Shown: one piece after another, positions 7,930 to 14,845 of the stretch | Position numbering within the stretch: the stretch's first letter is position 1 | Layout of the letters: each line of letters starts with the position of its first letter | Assembly (NCBI GenBank): GCA_021789455.1 | Contig: JAJYJN010000013.1 | Span: 1 to 23,566, forward strand | Length of the DNA: 23,566 bases | Source of the DNA: a bacterium | GTDB lineage: Bacteria > SZUA-79 > Acidulodesulfobacterales > Acidulodesulfobacteraceae | Direction of reading: 5' to 3' | Program-made: the position numbers and the translations under genes | The notes under the pieces: generated by a model | Told to the model about the DNA's origin: nothing | The model's database searches: none | Seen by the model: the letters and a program-made list of their open reading frames with translations, nothing else

Positions 7930-7934
7930 AGATA

Positions 7935-9029
7935 ATGCGAAAAAAATACCCTCCTTTTATATTTTTTTTTATATTTAACCTGTTTTTAATATTTACATTA
8001 TTAGCAACCGCTGTTAATAGCTTTGCCGGCGGACCCGACGGCACATCAAATAATTTTATTAATCAAAACCCTTTTGCTTTTAGCATGCACAAACCTAACA
8101 CGTTTGTTAGTTTCGACGCAATACAATATTCAGGTTTTAATCAAGTTTATAACAACGACGGCCAATTAGTTTCCAAGCCTGCGCAAGAGCAGTTTTTGTT
8201 TATTCCTGCTTTTGTCTGGACTTATAGGTTCTTAAGGAAAGTAAATTTCTTCGAAGTTGCGTTTCCCTTCGGTAAACAATCGATGCAGAATACTATTTCT
8301 CAAATTCTTCCCAACGGCAAAACAAACATAATGTTTACTAACGACTACCAGTTTACGAACAGCGGCATGGGAAATCCGGTAATTTTTTACGGAATAGAGG
8401 CATGGCACCAAAATCTGGGCAGATTTAGATATAATTTTATGCCGATGATCGTAACGGTTATACCAGAGAATTGGAATTCCAGTTCGGTAAACAATATAGG
8501 AAGCGACGAGTTTAATTTTGAATTTGCGTTGACCGGAGGTTTAGGTTACAAGGTTAATAAAAAATTTGGAGTCGCTCTCGATTACGCTATAAGCGAAAGC
8601 GATAATCTGGGACATAACTCGATAAACTATGCCGAGGCTACCCTTGCCGCACCGTCGGTACAGGATGCCGGTCTTACCGAGTCGCCAACAGGTGGAGGAA
8701 GTTACACTAATCCTGGAAATAATTTTATATTAAGTACGTATTTACGATTTATTTTCTTAAAAAAATTAGAAATATTTAACGAAACGGTATTCGAAAATCA
8801 GAGTGCAAATTACGGTTGGTTTAATACAAATCCTTTAGGGGCGGATTCGGTTTCCTTAAAATATGGCTATTTAAACAGCGGATATGAAACGTTTATGACA
8901 GGGCTTGGCGTTTCTTATAATTTTGGCGGTGCGATATACGATATAAGGATGCTTAAAACTTTGCATGCAAAAAACGGACCTAATTTAACATCAGAACTAT
9001 TATCGGTAACGGTACCTTTTAATTTTTAA
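7935..9029 (+). CDS. Outer-membrane beta-barrel protein (phenol-degradation MetA/SphA-like)
   Basis: A 364-residue protein with an N-terminal signal peptide (hydrophobic residues about 6-29, then SFAGG) and alternating hydrophobic strands rich in aromatic residues and glycine. It ends VTVPFNF, the terminal-Phe pattern recognised by the outer-membrane assembly machinery. The overall pattern (signal peptide, FPFGKQ, GMGNPVIFYG, GLGYKVNKKFGVALDY, YNFGGAIYDI) resembles the barrel family grouped with MetA-pathway phenol degradation and putative transporters; substrate unknown. It is coupled to lgt and runs convergent to kup, whose stop lies 18 nt away. Barrel assignment good, family moderate. Confidence 0.75.
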   Translation: MRKKYPPFIFFFIFNLFLIFTLLATAVNSFAGGPDGTSNNFINQNPFAFSMHKPNTFVSFDAIQYSGFNQVYNNDGQLVSKPAQEQFLFIPAFVWTYRFLRKVNFFEVAFPFGKQSMQNTISQILPNGKTNIMFTNDYQFTNSGMGNPVIFYGIEAWHQNLGRFRYNFMPMIVTVIPENWNSSSVNNIGSDEFNFEFALTGGLGYKVNKKFGVALDYAISESDNLGHNSINYAEATLAAPSVQDAGLTESPTGGGSYTNPGNNFILSTYLRFIFLKKLEIFNETVFENQSANYGWFNTNPLGADSVSLKYGYLNSGYETFMTGLGVSYNFGGAIYDIRMLKTLHAKNGPNLTSELLSVTVPFNF

Positions 9030-9047
9030 AATTTTAGTTTTATTTCT

Positions 9048-10919
9048 TTACATCTTAACCCTTACCATTACCCCGTTAACTTTTTCTGCGGGGAGTTTAT
9101 AAAAACGGACGAATGAAGGAGACAGCTTTTTAATTAAAGCAAATATCCTCCAGAATATATTATTGCTGACTATTTCTTCAAATCCGTAAAATATGACCGT
9201 TTCGTCTATATTATATTTCCTTAATACTGCTTCTATGTCGACTACCTCTGAGTATCCTGCCCTGATTGAAAACTGGCTAAGCCCGGGAGCTACGTCGTTT
9301 TTAAACAGGCTGTCTGTTCCGTAAGGTTTTTCTGTCCTTTCTATCGAAACGAATATATTTTTTTCATAAATGATATTGTTATTAAACATCGTTTTGATTA
9401 TGTAGGGAGATACTTTATCGGAAAGGCTCGCAAAAAAAAGCGACGTTCCGGCAAGTTTAGAAAAATTTTTGTAACGGTATTCGTATTCCTTTAAAAATAT
9501 ATTAAAATCTGTCATTTTATATATGCTGTGAAGCCTCTTCTGTCCCTTTGTATATATCATTATAACGGCAAAAGGAATCGTCGCTATAATTAACGCAAAA
9601 TAGCCGCCCTGCAGGGTTTTATATAGCAGGTTGGATGTTAAAAACATAATATCGGCAAACGTCGTTATCAGCGAAACAAACAGCATAAAATATCTTCTCT
9701 TATGAAAGAAATGGATATTTATTAAAATTCCGGTAAAAGTCATAGTTCCGCTTACGGCAAGACCGTAAGCCATTGCAAGGTTGTTCGACGTTTTGAATAT
9801 CAATATTGCCGCTAAAACGCTTAGAAATAAAAACCAGTTAGCGAAACTTATATATATCTGTGATTGAATTTCGCTAGATTTGTAGCTTATTTTTAAAAGG
9901 GGCATAATCCTGTTGTTTATAAGCTGGTAAACGATGGAAAATATACCGCTTATAACTGCCTGAGAAGCTATAACTGTTGCGGCAATACTTAAAATCAGGA
10001 CAGGTATATAGAAAGTGCGCGACTGAAAATAAAGCATTTTAAAAAAGGCGTTCGTATCGGTCTTATGGGAAAGCAGGAACGCTCCCTGACCCATATAATT
10101 TAATATAAGCGCGATAAATACAAAAATCCAAGCCTTAGTTATAGGTTTTCTGCCTATATGACCCATATCGGCATACAGGGCTTCTCCGCCGGTTGCTGAA
10201 AGAATAACGTCCGACAATACGAATAATGAGATAATACCGTGCGCCGCTAACCGGTTTGCCGAAATATTGCCGTTAAACACAAACCTTAAAGCATAGCATG
10301 GATTTATAACTTTTAAGAAAATTTGCGGCATATGCGTCAGCGACAAAAAACCGGATGCTCCGATGACTATAAACCACAGAAGCATGACTGGACTGAATAT
10401 ATTTGCAACTTTTTCAGTACCCTTTTGCTGATACCAGAATAGCAGGGCGGTAATTATAATCGAAATAAAAACTACGGTATCGGTCGTTATGTTTTTAAAA
10501 AAGGGTATGAGGCTCATGCCTTCGACGGCGCTCAATATACTTATAGCCGGGGTAATTACGGAATCGCCTATGAGGAGTGACAGGGCTATATAAGATATTA
10601 CGGTAATAAAAGCAATTTCCCTTGCGGATTTTATATATTTTTCGATGATATTTTTAAGTATTATAGTGCCGCCTTCGTTCCTTTCGCTGATGCCCATGGC
10701 AAACCAGACGTACTGGACGGTTACAAGAAGGGTCAGCGTCCATATTATAAGGGATACGACGCCCAAAACGTTAGAGCCCGTAACTTTAAGGTAGGCAAAA
10801 ATGACGGCAATGGTATAAATCGGGCTCGTTCCTATATCGCCGAACACGATGCCAAGGGCTTTGAGCGATTTATTTTCCGCCCAATTTTTTTTAGCTTTGC
10901 CTATAAACGATTTATCCAA
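9048..10919 (-). CDS. kup: Potassium transporter of the Kup family
   Basis: A 623-residue K+/H+ symporter with about 12 membrane segments and a C-terminal soluble domain, the usual length. Signatures are GIVFGDIGTSPIY (residues 23-35), RNEGGTI, GDSVITPAISILSAVEG and ASQAVISGIFSI. The start is read as TTG at 10919-10917 because a stop lies four codons upstream in frame and no other start occurs before the conserved block; no ribosome-binding site is visible. Transcription would start in the AT-rich spacer shared with the pseudopilin cluster. No regulator gene is adjacent. Secure identification. Confidence 0.96.
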   Translation of the reverse strand: MDKSFIGKAKKNWAENKSLKALGIVFGDIGTSPIYTIAVIFAYLKVTGSNVLGVVSLIIWTLTLLVTVQYVWFAMGISERNEGGTIILKNIIEKYIKSAREIAFITVISYIALSLLIGDSVITPAISILSAVEGMSLIPFFKNITTDTVVFISIIITALLFWYQQKGTEKVANIFSPVMLLWFIVIGASGFLSLTHMPQIFLKVINPCYALRFVFNGNISANRLAAHGIISLFVLSDVILSATGGEALYADMGHIGRKPITKAWIFVFIALILNYMGQGAFLLSHKTDTNAFFKMLYFQSRTFYIPVLILSIAATVIASQAVISGIFSIVYQLINNRIMPLLKISYKSSEIQSQIYISFANWFLFLSVLAAILIFKTSNNLAMAYGLAVSGTMTFTGILINIHFFHKRRYFMLFVSLITTFADIMFLTSNLLYKTLQGGYFALIIATIPFAVIMIYTKGQKRLHSIYKMTDFNIFLKEYEYRYKNFSKLAGTSLFFASLSDKVSPYIIKTMFNNNIIYEKNIFVSIERTEKPYGTDSLFKNDVAPGLSQFSIRAGYSEVVDIEAVLRKYNIDETVIFYGFEEIVSNNIFWRIFALIKKLSPSFVRFYKLPAEKVNGVMVRVKM

Positions 10920-10920
10920 T

Positions 10921-11070
10921 GTAATGTTTTAATAAAAATATAAAACGTTAAATTAAAAATAAATATAATATAAATTATTATTGTATTATTTTTTTTAAAA
11001 AAAGAAAAATAAAAAATTTAAATAAGATATAATAATATTTAAATATAATGTAAATATTATTACGATAATT
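10921..11070. promoter_or_regulatory. Divergent spacer, about 93 % A+T
   Basis: Only 10 of 150 bases are G or C, with runs of A and T. It separates kup (minus) from the first prepilin gene (plus) and must hold both promoters. TATAAT occurs at 11044-11049 on the plus strand. Such DNA is typically bent and a target of nucleoid proteins; this is inference. Confidence 0.5.
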
Positions 11071-11622
11071 ATGCCGTTGCAACAATGCAAAAATAAAATA
11101 TTAAAGCTGGGTAGAAACGGTTTCAGCCTGTTAGAGATAATATTTACGATTATCATAATCGGGCTGGCGATGGGCGCCATAACCGAAAGCTTTTTAGTCG
11201 GTTCGGCAAAAAGCGTTAACATTGTTAACGAGGAGACCGCGACAAACTTAGCTAAGGAAATAATGGCGGAGCTTAACTACTGCCGGAACGGGGGAACGCC
11301 GACCGGAGGGGCATGCACCAAGTTTAATAACGGGACCTGGAATAATCCTTCGAGCCTTGATACTGTGCAAGAATATCCCTATACTATAAACAATGAGTGC
11401 TATAACACCAGTATAAATGCCCAAAATGTTGATTTTCAAGATACGGGCGGGAGCGGAAATATTACCGGCAGTTCGCCCGATTTTATTCAGGTTATAGTCC
11501 AGACGGGCTGGTTTGCAGGAAACGCGGGCGGAGGGTCGTGTCCAGCCGCGCCGGCAGGTTGCCCCGGAATCCCAGGAAGCTGTCCTTATATAACGTTATC
11601 TAATGTTTACGCTAAATATTAA
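11071..11622 (+). CDS. Type IV prepilin-like protein (PilV/GspG-I type)
   Basis: A 183-residue protein with a class III signal peptide: a 17-residue basic leader ending in Gly17, then FSLLE with the conserved Glu at +5, then a hydrophobic helix (IIFTIIIIGLAMGAI). The mature part is Gly/Asn/Pro-rich with six cysteines, an even number consistent with disulfides. It would be processed by prepilin peptidase and assembled into a type IV pilus or type II secretion pseudopilus. No assembly ATPase, platform protein or peptidase is in the window. Start ATG lacks a recognisable ribosome-binding site. Prepilin nature secure, subtype not. Confidence 0.88.
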   Translation: MPLQQCKNKILKLGRNGFSLLEIIFTIIIIGLAMGAITESFLVGSAKSVNIVNEETATNLAKEIMAELNYCRNGGTPTGGACTKFNNGTWNNPSSLDTVQEYPYTINNECYNTSINAQNVDFQDTGGSGNITGSSPDFIQVIVQTGWFAGNAGGGSCPAAPAGCPGIPGSCPYITLSNVYAKY

Positions 11623-11625
11623 TTA

Positions 11626-11717
11626 TTGTCATTCCCGCGCAGGCGGGAATGACAAAAGCTGAATGAGTTGTCTGAATTGGTTGTTTTAAACCGTACGTGT
11701 ATGCGCGGGAATGACAA
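11626..11717. repeat. REP-like hairpin plus an extra half-copy
   Basis: TTGTCATTCCCGC (11626-11638) pairs perfectly with GCGGGAATGACAA (11643-11655) around a GCAG loop. A second right-hand half (GCGCGGGAATGACAAA) appears at about 11703-11717, just before the next start codon. The core matches the widespread dispersed bacterial element that includes CATTCCCGCGNAGGCGGG. It lies 4 nt after the first prepilin stop and could act as a transcript-end stabiliser. Confidence 0.8.
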
Positions 11718-11720
11718 AGA

Positions 11721-12281
11721 ATGGTTAATTTAGAATATATCAAGAAGAATAACGGTGGGTTTACGCTAATAGAGCTGGTTATGACGATACTGCTTATCGG
11801 CATACTGTCGATAGGGTTGTATGAAGTAGTTATGTGGGGGATAAACGACTACGTAACCAACGAGCAGTATCTCCACGCAAACAATTCGATGACATATGCA
11901 ATGTCGGTAATAAGGCGGAATATCGTGCAAGCGGCTATGCCGCCTGCTACTCAATTAACCCAGACTAATTTAATTTGCCCTTTAAAGCCAAGTAATTATC
12001 CCAACAACGGTCAGGGTATTAATCCGCCTCCCGTAGTCCTTGCCTGTCAGGACGGCTCGGCTCCTTCCTGTTCAAACAGCACCGAATGTCCGATAAACGG
12101 CTCTTGCGCAAATCCTATCCCGCCGGGCGAGATTGCTTTTTATCAAAACGTTCCGTCATCGACAAATAAGCAACTTGTAGTGTTTTGTATTAATAACAAT
12201 ATATTATACGAGGAGGTTACCGCCAGTGGTATTACGACGTCGTATCCCATTGCCAATAATATTGTCGGCATTAGTTTTTAG
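11721..12281 (+). CDS. Type IV prepilin-like protein (PilW/GspJ type)
   Basis: A 186-residue protein with a class III signal peptide: 13-residue leader ending Gly-Gly, then FTLIE with Glu at +5, and the helix LVMTILLIGILSIG. The mature part has six cysteines and Pro/Asn-rich loops, and ends in an IxxLxxxVxxISF-like strand typical of PilW/GspJ minor pseudopilins. The start lies a few bases after the REP-like half-copy, whose GGGA may serve as the ribosome-binding site. Its last 56 bases overlap the next gene. Prepilin nature secure, subtype probable. Confidence 0.87.
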   Translation: MVNLEYIKKNNGGFTLIELVMTILLIGILSIGLYEVVMWGINDYVTNEQYLHANNSMTYAMSVIRRNIVQAAMPPATQLTQTNLICPLKPSNYPNNGQGINPPPVVLACQDGSAPSCSNSTECPINGSCANPIPPGEIAFYQNVPSSTNKQLVVFCINNNILYEEVTASGITTSYPIANNIVGISF

Positions 12282-13551
12282 CATAACAATTGAAATAATC
12301 ATTCTTAGCTTCTGTTTTATAAAGCCTTCATATGCCGGAACTTGCCAACCTCCTACGCAGAGCCAGCTTATTTCTTATAGCACCGGGACGCAAGTTTATA
12401 ATGCTCTTAGTTGTCTTTCGCAGAGCGACCTTTACAATACTTTAAATTCATTAACAGATACTCAGTTGTATAATATCAATATGTTAATGGACACGACGCA
12501 GTTAGATTCGGTAATGGGTATTTTAAATTCAGATCAGATAGGCTGGTTGATATACCCTTTCGACACGGACCAACTATACAGTTTTTTTAATAACTTGGGA
12601 TCGGCAGAAACATACAATTTTTTGGAAAATACAGTAGGCAACAATAGTGTTTCTCAAGCTGAACTTAATTACGATACTTTAAGTCCTTTAGTAACGGCTG
12701 TCGGAAATATTGCTAATGGAAGTCCGCAGCCTCCGCAAGATTTTGCAAACGTTCTTATAGGCATAGGACAATATAGCGGAACCGATTTATATAATATATT
12801 AAATATTTTAAATCAACAAGCGCAAGGCAATTCAAATAATAATAAAAATTATTTATACACAGATCTCTACACTTTAAGCGGCGATATGCTATATAACGTC
12901 GTTTCGCTTCTTCCTATTAATGATTTTTACAACATATTCGATAGTTTTAACTCTATGGAAATCTTATATACGCTTGGTTGGATGTCTTCGACGGAACTCT
13001 ATAACCTTTTATTGCAATTAAATTCGACGCAGTTGTACAACTTATTATCTAATTTAAACAATAACGACCTTGACTATATTCTCGGAACCGTTTTAAGTTC
13101 GACGGATCTTCAAAATTTATTTCCGCAGGGCAGTCAGAATTTTACGGTGCTTCAGGAATTAGCGCCTTGGTATGATTGGAGAATATGGAGTTCCTATTAC
13201 GGTTGGCTTGGTTATTATAATAATGGAAACGGAGAATCTGTTTCGGGAGTGGCATATTCTTTGCCGCCAGGCTCTGAGTCTTTTAGTTCGCCGCAACATG
13301 TAAGCAATACTGCTAATAATGCTAATAATCCTTACCCTACAAATACCGGCAGCCCGCCGATAGGTTCCCAACCGTCGCCGCAAGGAGGCGGAGGCGGCGG
13401 AACGGCTTCTGCCTGCAATCAAAATTCTTCGACAAACGTATATAATTTATATAATTGCAACATCAACATTACGATAACTACGCAGGCGCCTAACGGGCCG
13501 TCGTATTCTCAAACAGGCGGGGTTTCGGTAACGTTAGCGAACCCGCAATGA
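12226..13551 (+). CDS. Exported protein with 12-residue LYN helical repeats
   Basis: A 441-residue protein I do not recognise. The GTG start is supported by AGGAGG at 12211-12216, nine bases upstream and inside the preceding gene. Residues 1-37 look like a signal peptide (RRR, hydrophobic core, PSYA-G). Residues 53-136 and 218-301 are made of a 12-residue unit, roughly x-S/T-x-Q/D-L-Y-N-x-L-x-x-L, in about seven copies each, with another unit at 184-195. The spacing suggests a solenoid of short helices, reminiscent of the MgtE N-domain style but without its acidic residues. A Trp/Tyr-rich patch (314-331) and a Pro/Gly/Ser/Asn tail follow. Four cysteines remain in the mature part. Its place between pseudopilin genes suggests a secreted or pilus-tip partner. 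Confidence 0.82.
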   Translation: MVLRRRIPLPIILSALVFSITIEIIILSFCFIKPSYAGTCQPPTQSQLISYSTGTQVYNALSCLSQSDLYNTLNSLTDTQLYNINMLMDTTQLDSVMGILNSDQIGWLIYPFDTDQLYSFFNNLGSAETYNFLENTVGNNSVSQAELNYDTLSPLVTAVGNIANGSPQPPQDFANVLIGIGQYSGTDLYNILNILNQQAQGNSNNNKNYLYTDLYTLSGDMLYNVVSLLPINDFYNIFDSFNSMEILYTLGWMSSTELYNLLLQLNSTQLYNLLSNLNNNDLDYILGTVLSSTDLQNLFPQGSQNFTVLQELAPWYDWRIWSSYYGWLGYYNNGNGESVSGVAYSLPPGSESFSSPQHVSNTANNANNPYPTNTGSPPIGSQPSPQGGGGGGTASACNQNSSTNVYNLYNCNINITITTQAPNGPSYSQTGGVSVTLANPQ

Positions 13552-13558
13552 CGAGCGG

Positions 13559-13593
13559 AAAAAGGGGTCAGATTTTAAATCTGACCCCTTTTT
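13559..13593. repeat. 35-bp palindrome, possible bidirectional terminator
   Basis: Two perfect 17-base arms around a single T, reading AAAAAGGGGTCAGATTT in the left arm and its complement in the right. The A-run and T-run ends make it a plausible terminator on both strands. It begins 8 nt after the repeat-protein stop. The GGGGTCAGA core recurs near REP-associated elements in many bacteria. Confidence 0.85.
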
Positions 13594-13595
13594 CC

Positions 13596-13724
13596 AGATA
13601 CAGAAGCACGATTGATTTGCTGATAATAGAAACAGCTATAGAAAACAATTTATTTTTATTGCATGACGATAAAAATTTTACAAAAATTGCCGCTGCGGTT
13701 AATGAATTTAAAGAATATAAATAA
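13596..13724 (+). pseudogene. C-terminal remnant of a VapC-type PIN toxin gene
   Basis: An open frame without a start encodes about 42 residues reading RYRSTIDLLIIETAIENN, then LFLLHDDKNF, then TKIA and a short tail before TAA. This matches the last third of VapC-family PIN-domain RNases, where the RSTID and LLHxDxxF segments carry late acidic active-site residues. The N-terminal part and any VapB antitoxin are absent; the reading frame runs directly into the 35-bp palindrome. It is a broken toxin gene, most likely left by insertion or deletion at the palindrome. Confidence 0.75.
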
Positions 13725-13737
13725 TCCTCTTTAAAAT

Positions 13738-13792
13738 CTTAACAAAAACGTAACATAAATTTAACAAAAAATTAACAAAACTTTCATAATCC
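13738..13792 (+). promoter_or_regulatory. Pho-box-like array of 11-bp direct repeats
   Basis: TAACA occurs at 13740, 13751, 13762 and 13773, exactly 11 bp apart, within the units CTTAACAAAAA, CGTAACATAAA, TTTAACAAAAA and ATTAACAAAAC, with a degenerate fifth unit TTTCATAATCC. Tandem 11-bp spaced repeats are the binding pattern of PhoB/PhoP (OmpR-family) regulators, and TTAACA matches the Bacillus PhoP consensus. A TATAAA box lies at 13810-13815. The 90-residue ORF starts at 13879. Confidence 0.55.
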
Positions 13793-13878
13793 TGCAACGT
13801 CATTCATGATATAAATAAAAGCTCGCACTTTAGCGTAAATTTTTATTAAACCTTAAAATAAGAGTGGGGGAATTTATT

Positions 13879-14151
13879 ATGGATGGAAGAAAATCAGGCA
13901 GGAAAAGAGAGAATAAGTCAAAACCGGCAAAAAGAAGAATGAGCTTTCAAGAGTTTATAGACGGGATAAACGTTGTTTTAGAGGAAAGAAAAGAAATGGA
14001 AGAACTGTTTCGCAGAGTTTTATTTTTAACTCCTGAAAAAGTTTTGGAAGAAATGGAAATAAAGAGAAAAAATAACGAGATACTAGAGGCGCATATTCGG
14101 GCAAAGGCGGAAAATAGTAATAAACTGAACGAAATGAGCATAGAAAACTGA
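13879..14151 (+). CDS. Small charged helical protein, unknown function
   Basis: A 90-residue protein rich in Lys, Arg and Glu (MDGRKSGRKRENKSKPAKRR, then predicted amphipathic helices). The ATG at 13879 is chosen over the GTG at 13864 because GTGGGGG at 13864-13870 is a good ribosome-binding site for it. There is no signal peptide, membrane segment or cysteine. It is preceded by the Pho-box-like array and followed 52 nt later by a pseudopilin gene. The basic N-terminus could contact nucleic acid or a partner, but I recognise no family. Confidence 0.7.
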   Translation: MDGRKSGRKRENKSKPAKRRMSFQEFIDGINVVLEERKEMEELFRRVLFLTPEKVLEEMEIKRKNNEILEAHIRAKAENSNKLNEMSIEN

Positions 14152-14203
14152 AAGAAATATATAAAAATGTTATAATTATAAAAATAAATTTAATTTATAT
14201 AAT

Positions 14204-14764
14204 ATGTTTTTATTTGCGGCAAGATTTTTTAAAAAGACGGTTACCGGTTCGGATAAGGGCATATCCATAGTTCTGGCGATTATAATTATAATCGTGCTTG
14301 GGCTGGCTGGGTCTATTTTTGCCTATCTGACGTCGAGCGGAAACATAACTTCAAGGTCGGATTTGACGAGCGCGGCGGCGAAATATGCGGCGGAATCCGG
14401 GGTGGAAATAACGATGTACGAGATAAAAAACTCCGGTAATTTTTCATCTACTCAGCTTTCCGGCTGTCCCTTGAATCCGGTTCCACCGCCTGGGGTGAGC
14501 AGGACTTTGACTGGCAGCCCCTCTTATCTTTACGGCAACTCCCTGCAGGGTAATCTGCCACAAAGTTCTAATTATACGCCCACTTTTTGCGCGGTTTATG
14601 GCAGTTTGAACGGCGCTCCAATCAACGGATGCGACCCCTATATCATAACCTCCAACGGTTTTGCTGACGGGACAGAAAGGGAAATTACTGCGGAAGTAGG
14701 TATAAAAAAGGGCGGCGGAGGCTGCACCGGCATTTACGTCGAAACTGAAATGCCTAACGGCTAA
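14204..14764 (+). CDS. PilX/GspK-like pseudopilin
   Basis: A 186-residue protein with a basic leader (RFFKKTVTGSDKG, cleavage expected after Gly19), then ISIVLAIIIIIVLGLAGSIF. It lacks the Glu at +5, as GspK/PilX-type minor pilins commonly do. The following SDLTSAAAKYAAESGVE block is the typical PilX N-terminal helix with an A-x-x-A-A-E-S-G motif. Four cysteines remain in the mature part, which is short and loop-rich. No ribosome-binding site is visible before the ATG. It completes a minor-pilin set with the two upstream prepilins; a PilY1-like gene is not present. Confidence 0.8.
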   Translation: MFLFAARFFKKTVTGSDKGISIVLAIIIIIVLGLAGSIFAYLTSSGNITSRSDLTSAAAKYAAESGVEITMYEIKNSGNFSSTQLSGCPLNPVPPPGVSRTLTGSPSYLYGNSLQGNLPQSSNYTPTFCAVYGSLNGAPINGCDPYIITSNGFADGTEREITAEVGIKKGGGGCTGIYVETEMPNG

Positions 14765-14811
14765 CGGCAATTAATATATATTATATAAAGATAAAGAATA
14801 TATTGAAGTTC

Positions 14812-14840
14812 TTGCTTTAAAAAGTTAATTAGAGTATATG
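14812..14840 (+). promoter_or_regulatory. Promoter-like boxes directly before the usp start
   Basis: TTGCTT (14812-14817) and TATATG (14835-14840) are 17 bp apart. Only 5 nt separate the -10 box from the ATG at 14846, so transcription would begin at or next to the start codon. Confidence 0.35.
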
Positions 14841-14845
14841 TAATT

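Noticed and set aside
11612..11803. Minus-strand ORF reading VIPACAGMT
   Set aside because: IPACAGMT is the usual false translation of the REP-like repeat; the ORF only spans that repeat and the prepilin start.
13159..13422. 87-residue minus-strand ORF, Arg/Ser-rich
   Set aside because: It lies opposite the low-complexity tail of the repeat protein, and its composition is explained by that bias.
13559..13815. CRISPR array
   Set aside because: The repeats here are a single palindrome and 11-bp spaced units without spacers; no cas gene is present.
13864..13878. GTG start for the small charged protein
   Set aside because: The GTG is part of the GTGGGGG ribosome-binding site for the ATG at 13879.
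14444..14770. 108-residue minus-strand ORF
   Set aside because: It lies wholly opposite the PilX-like gene, with no start signal and no recognisable motif.
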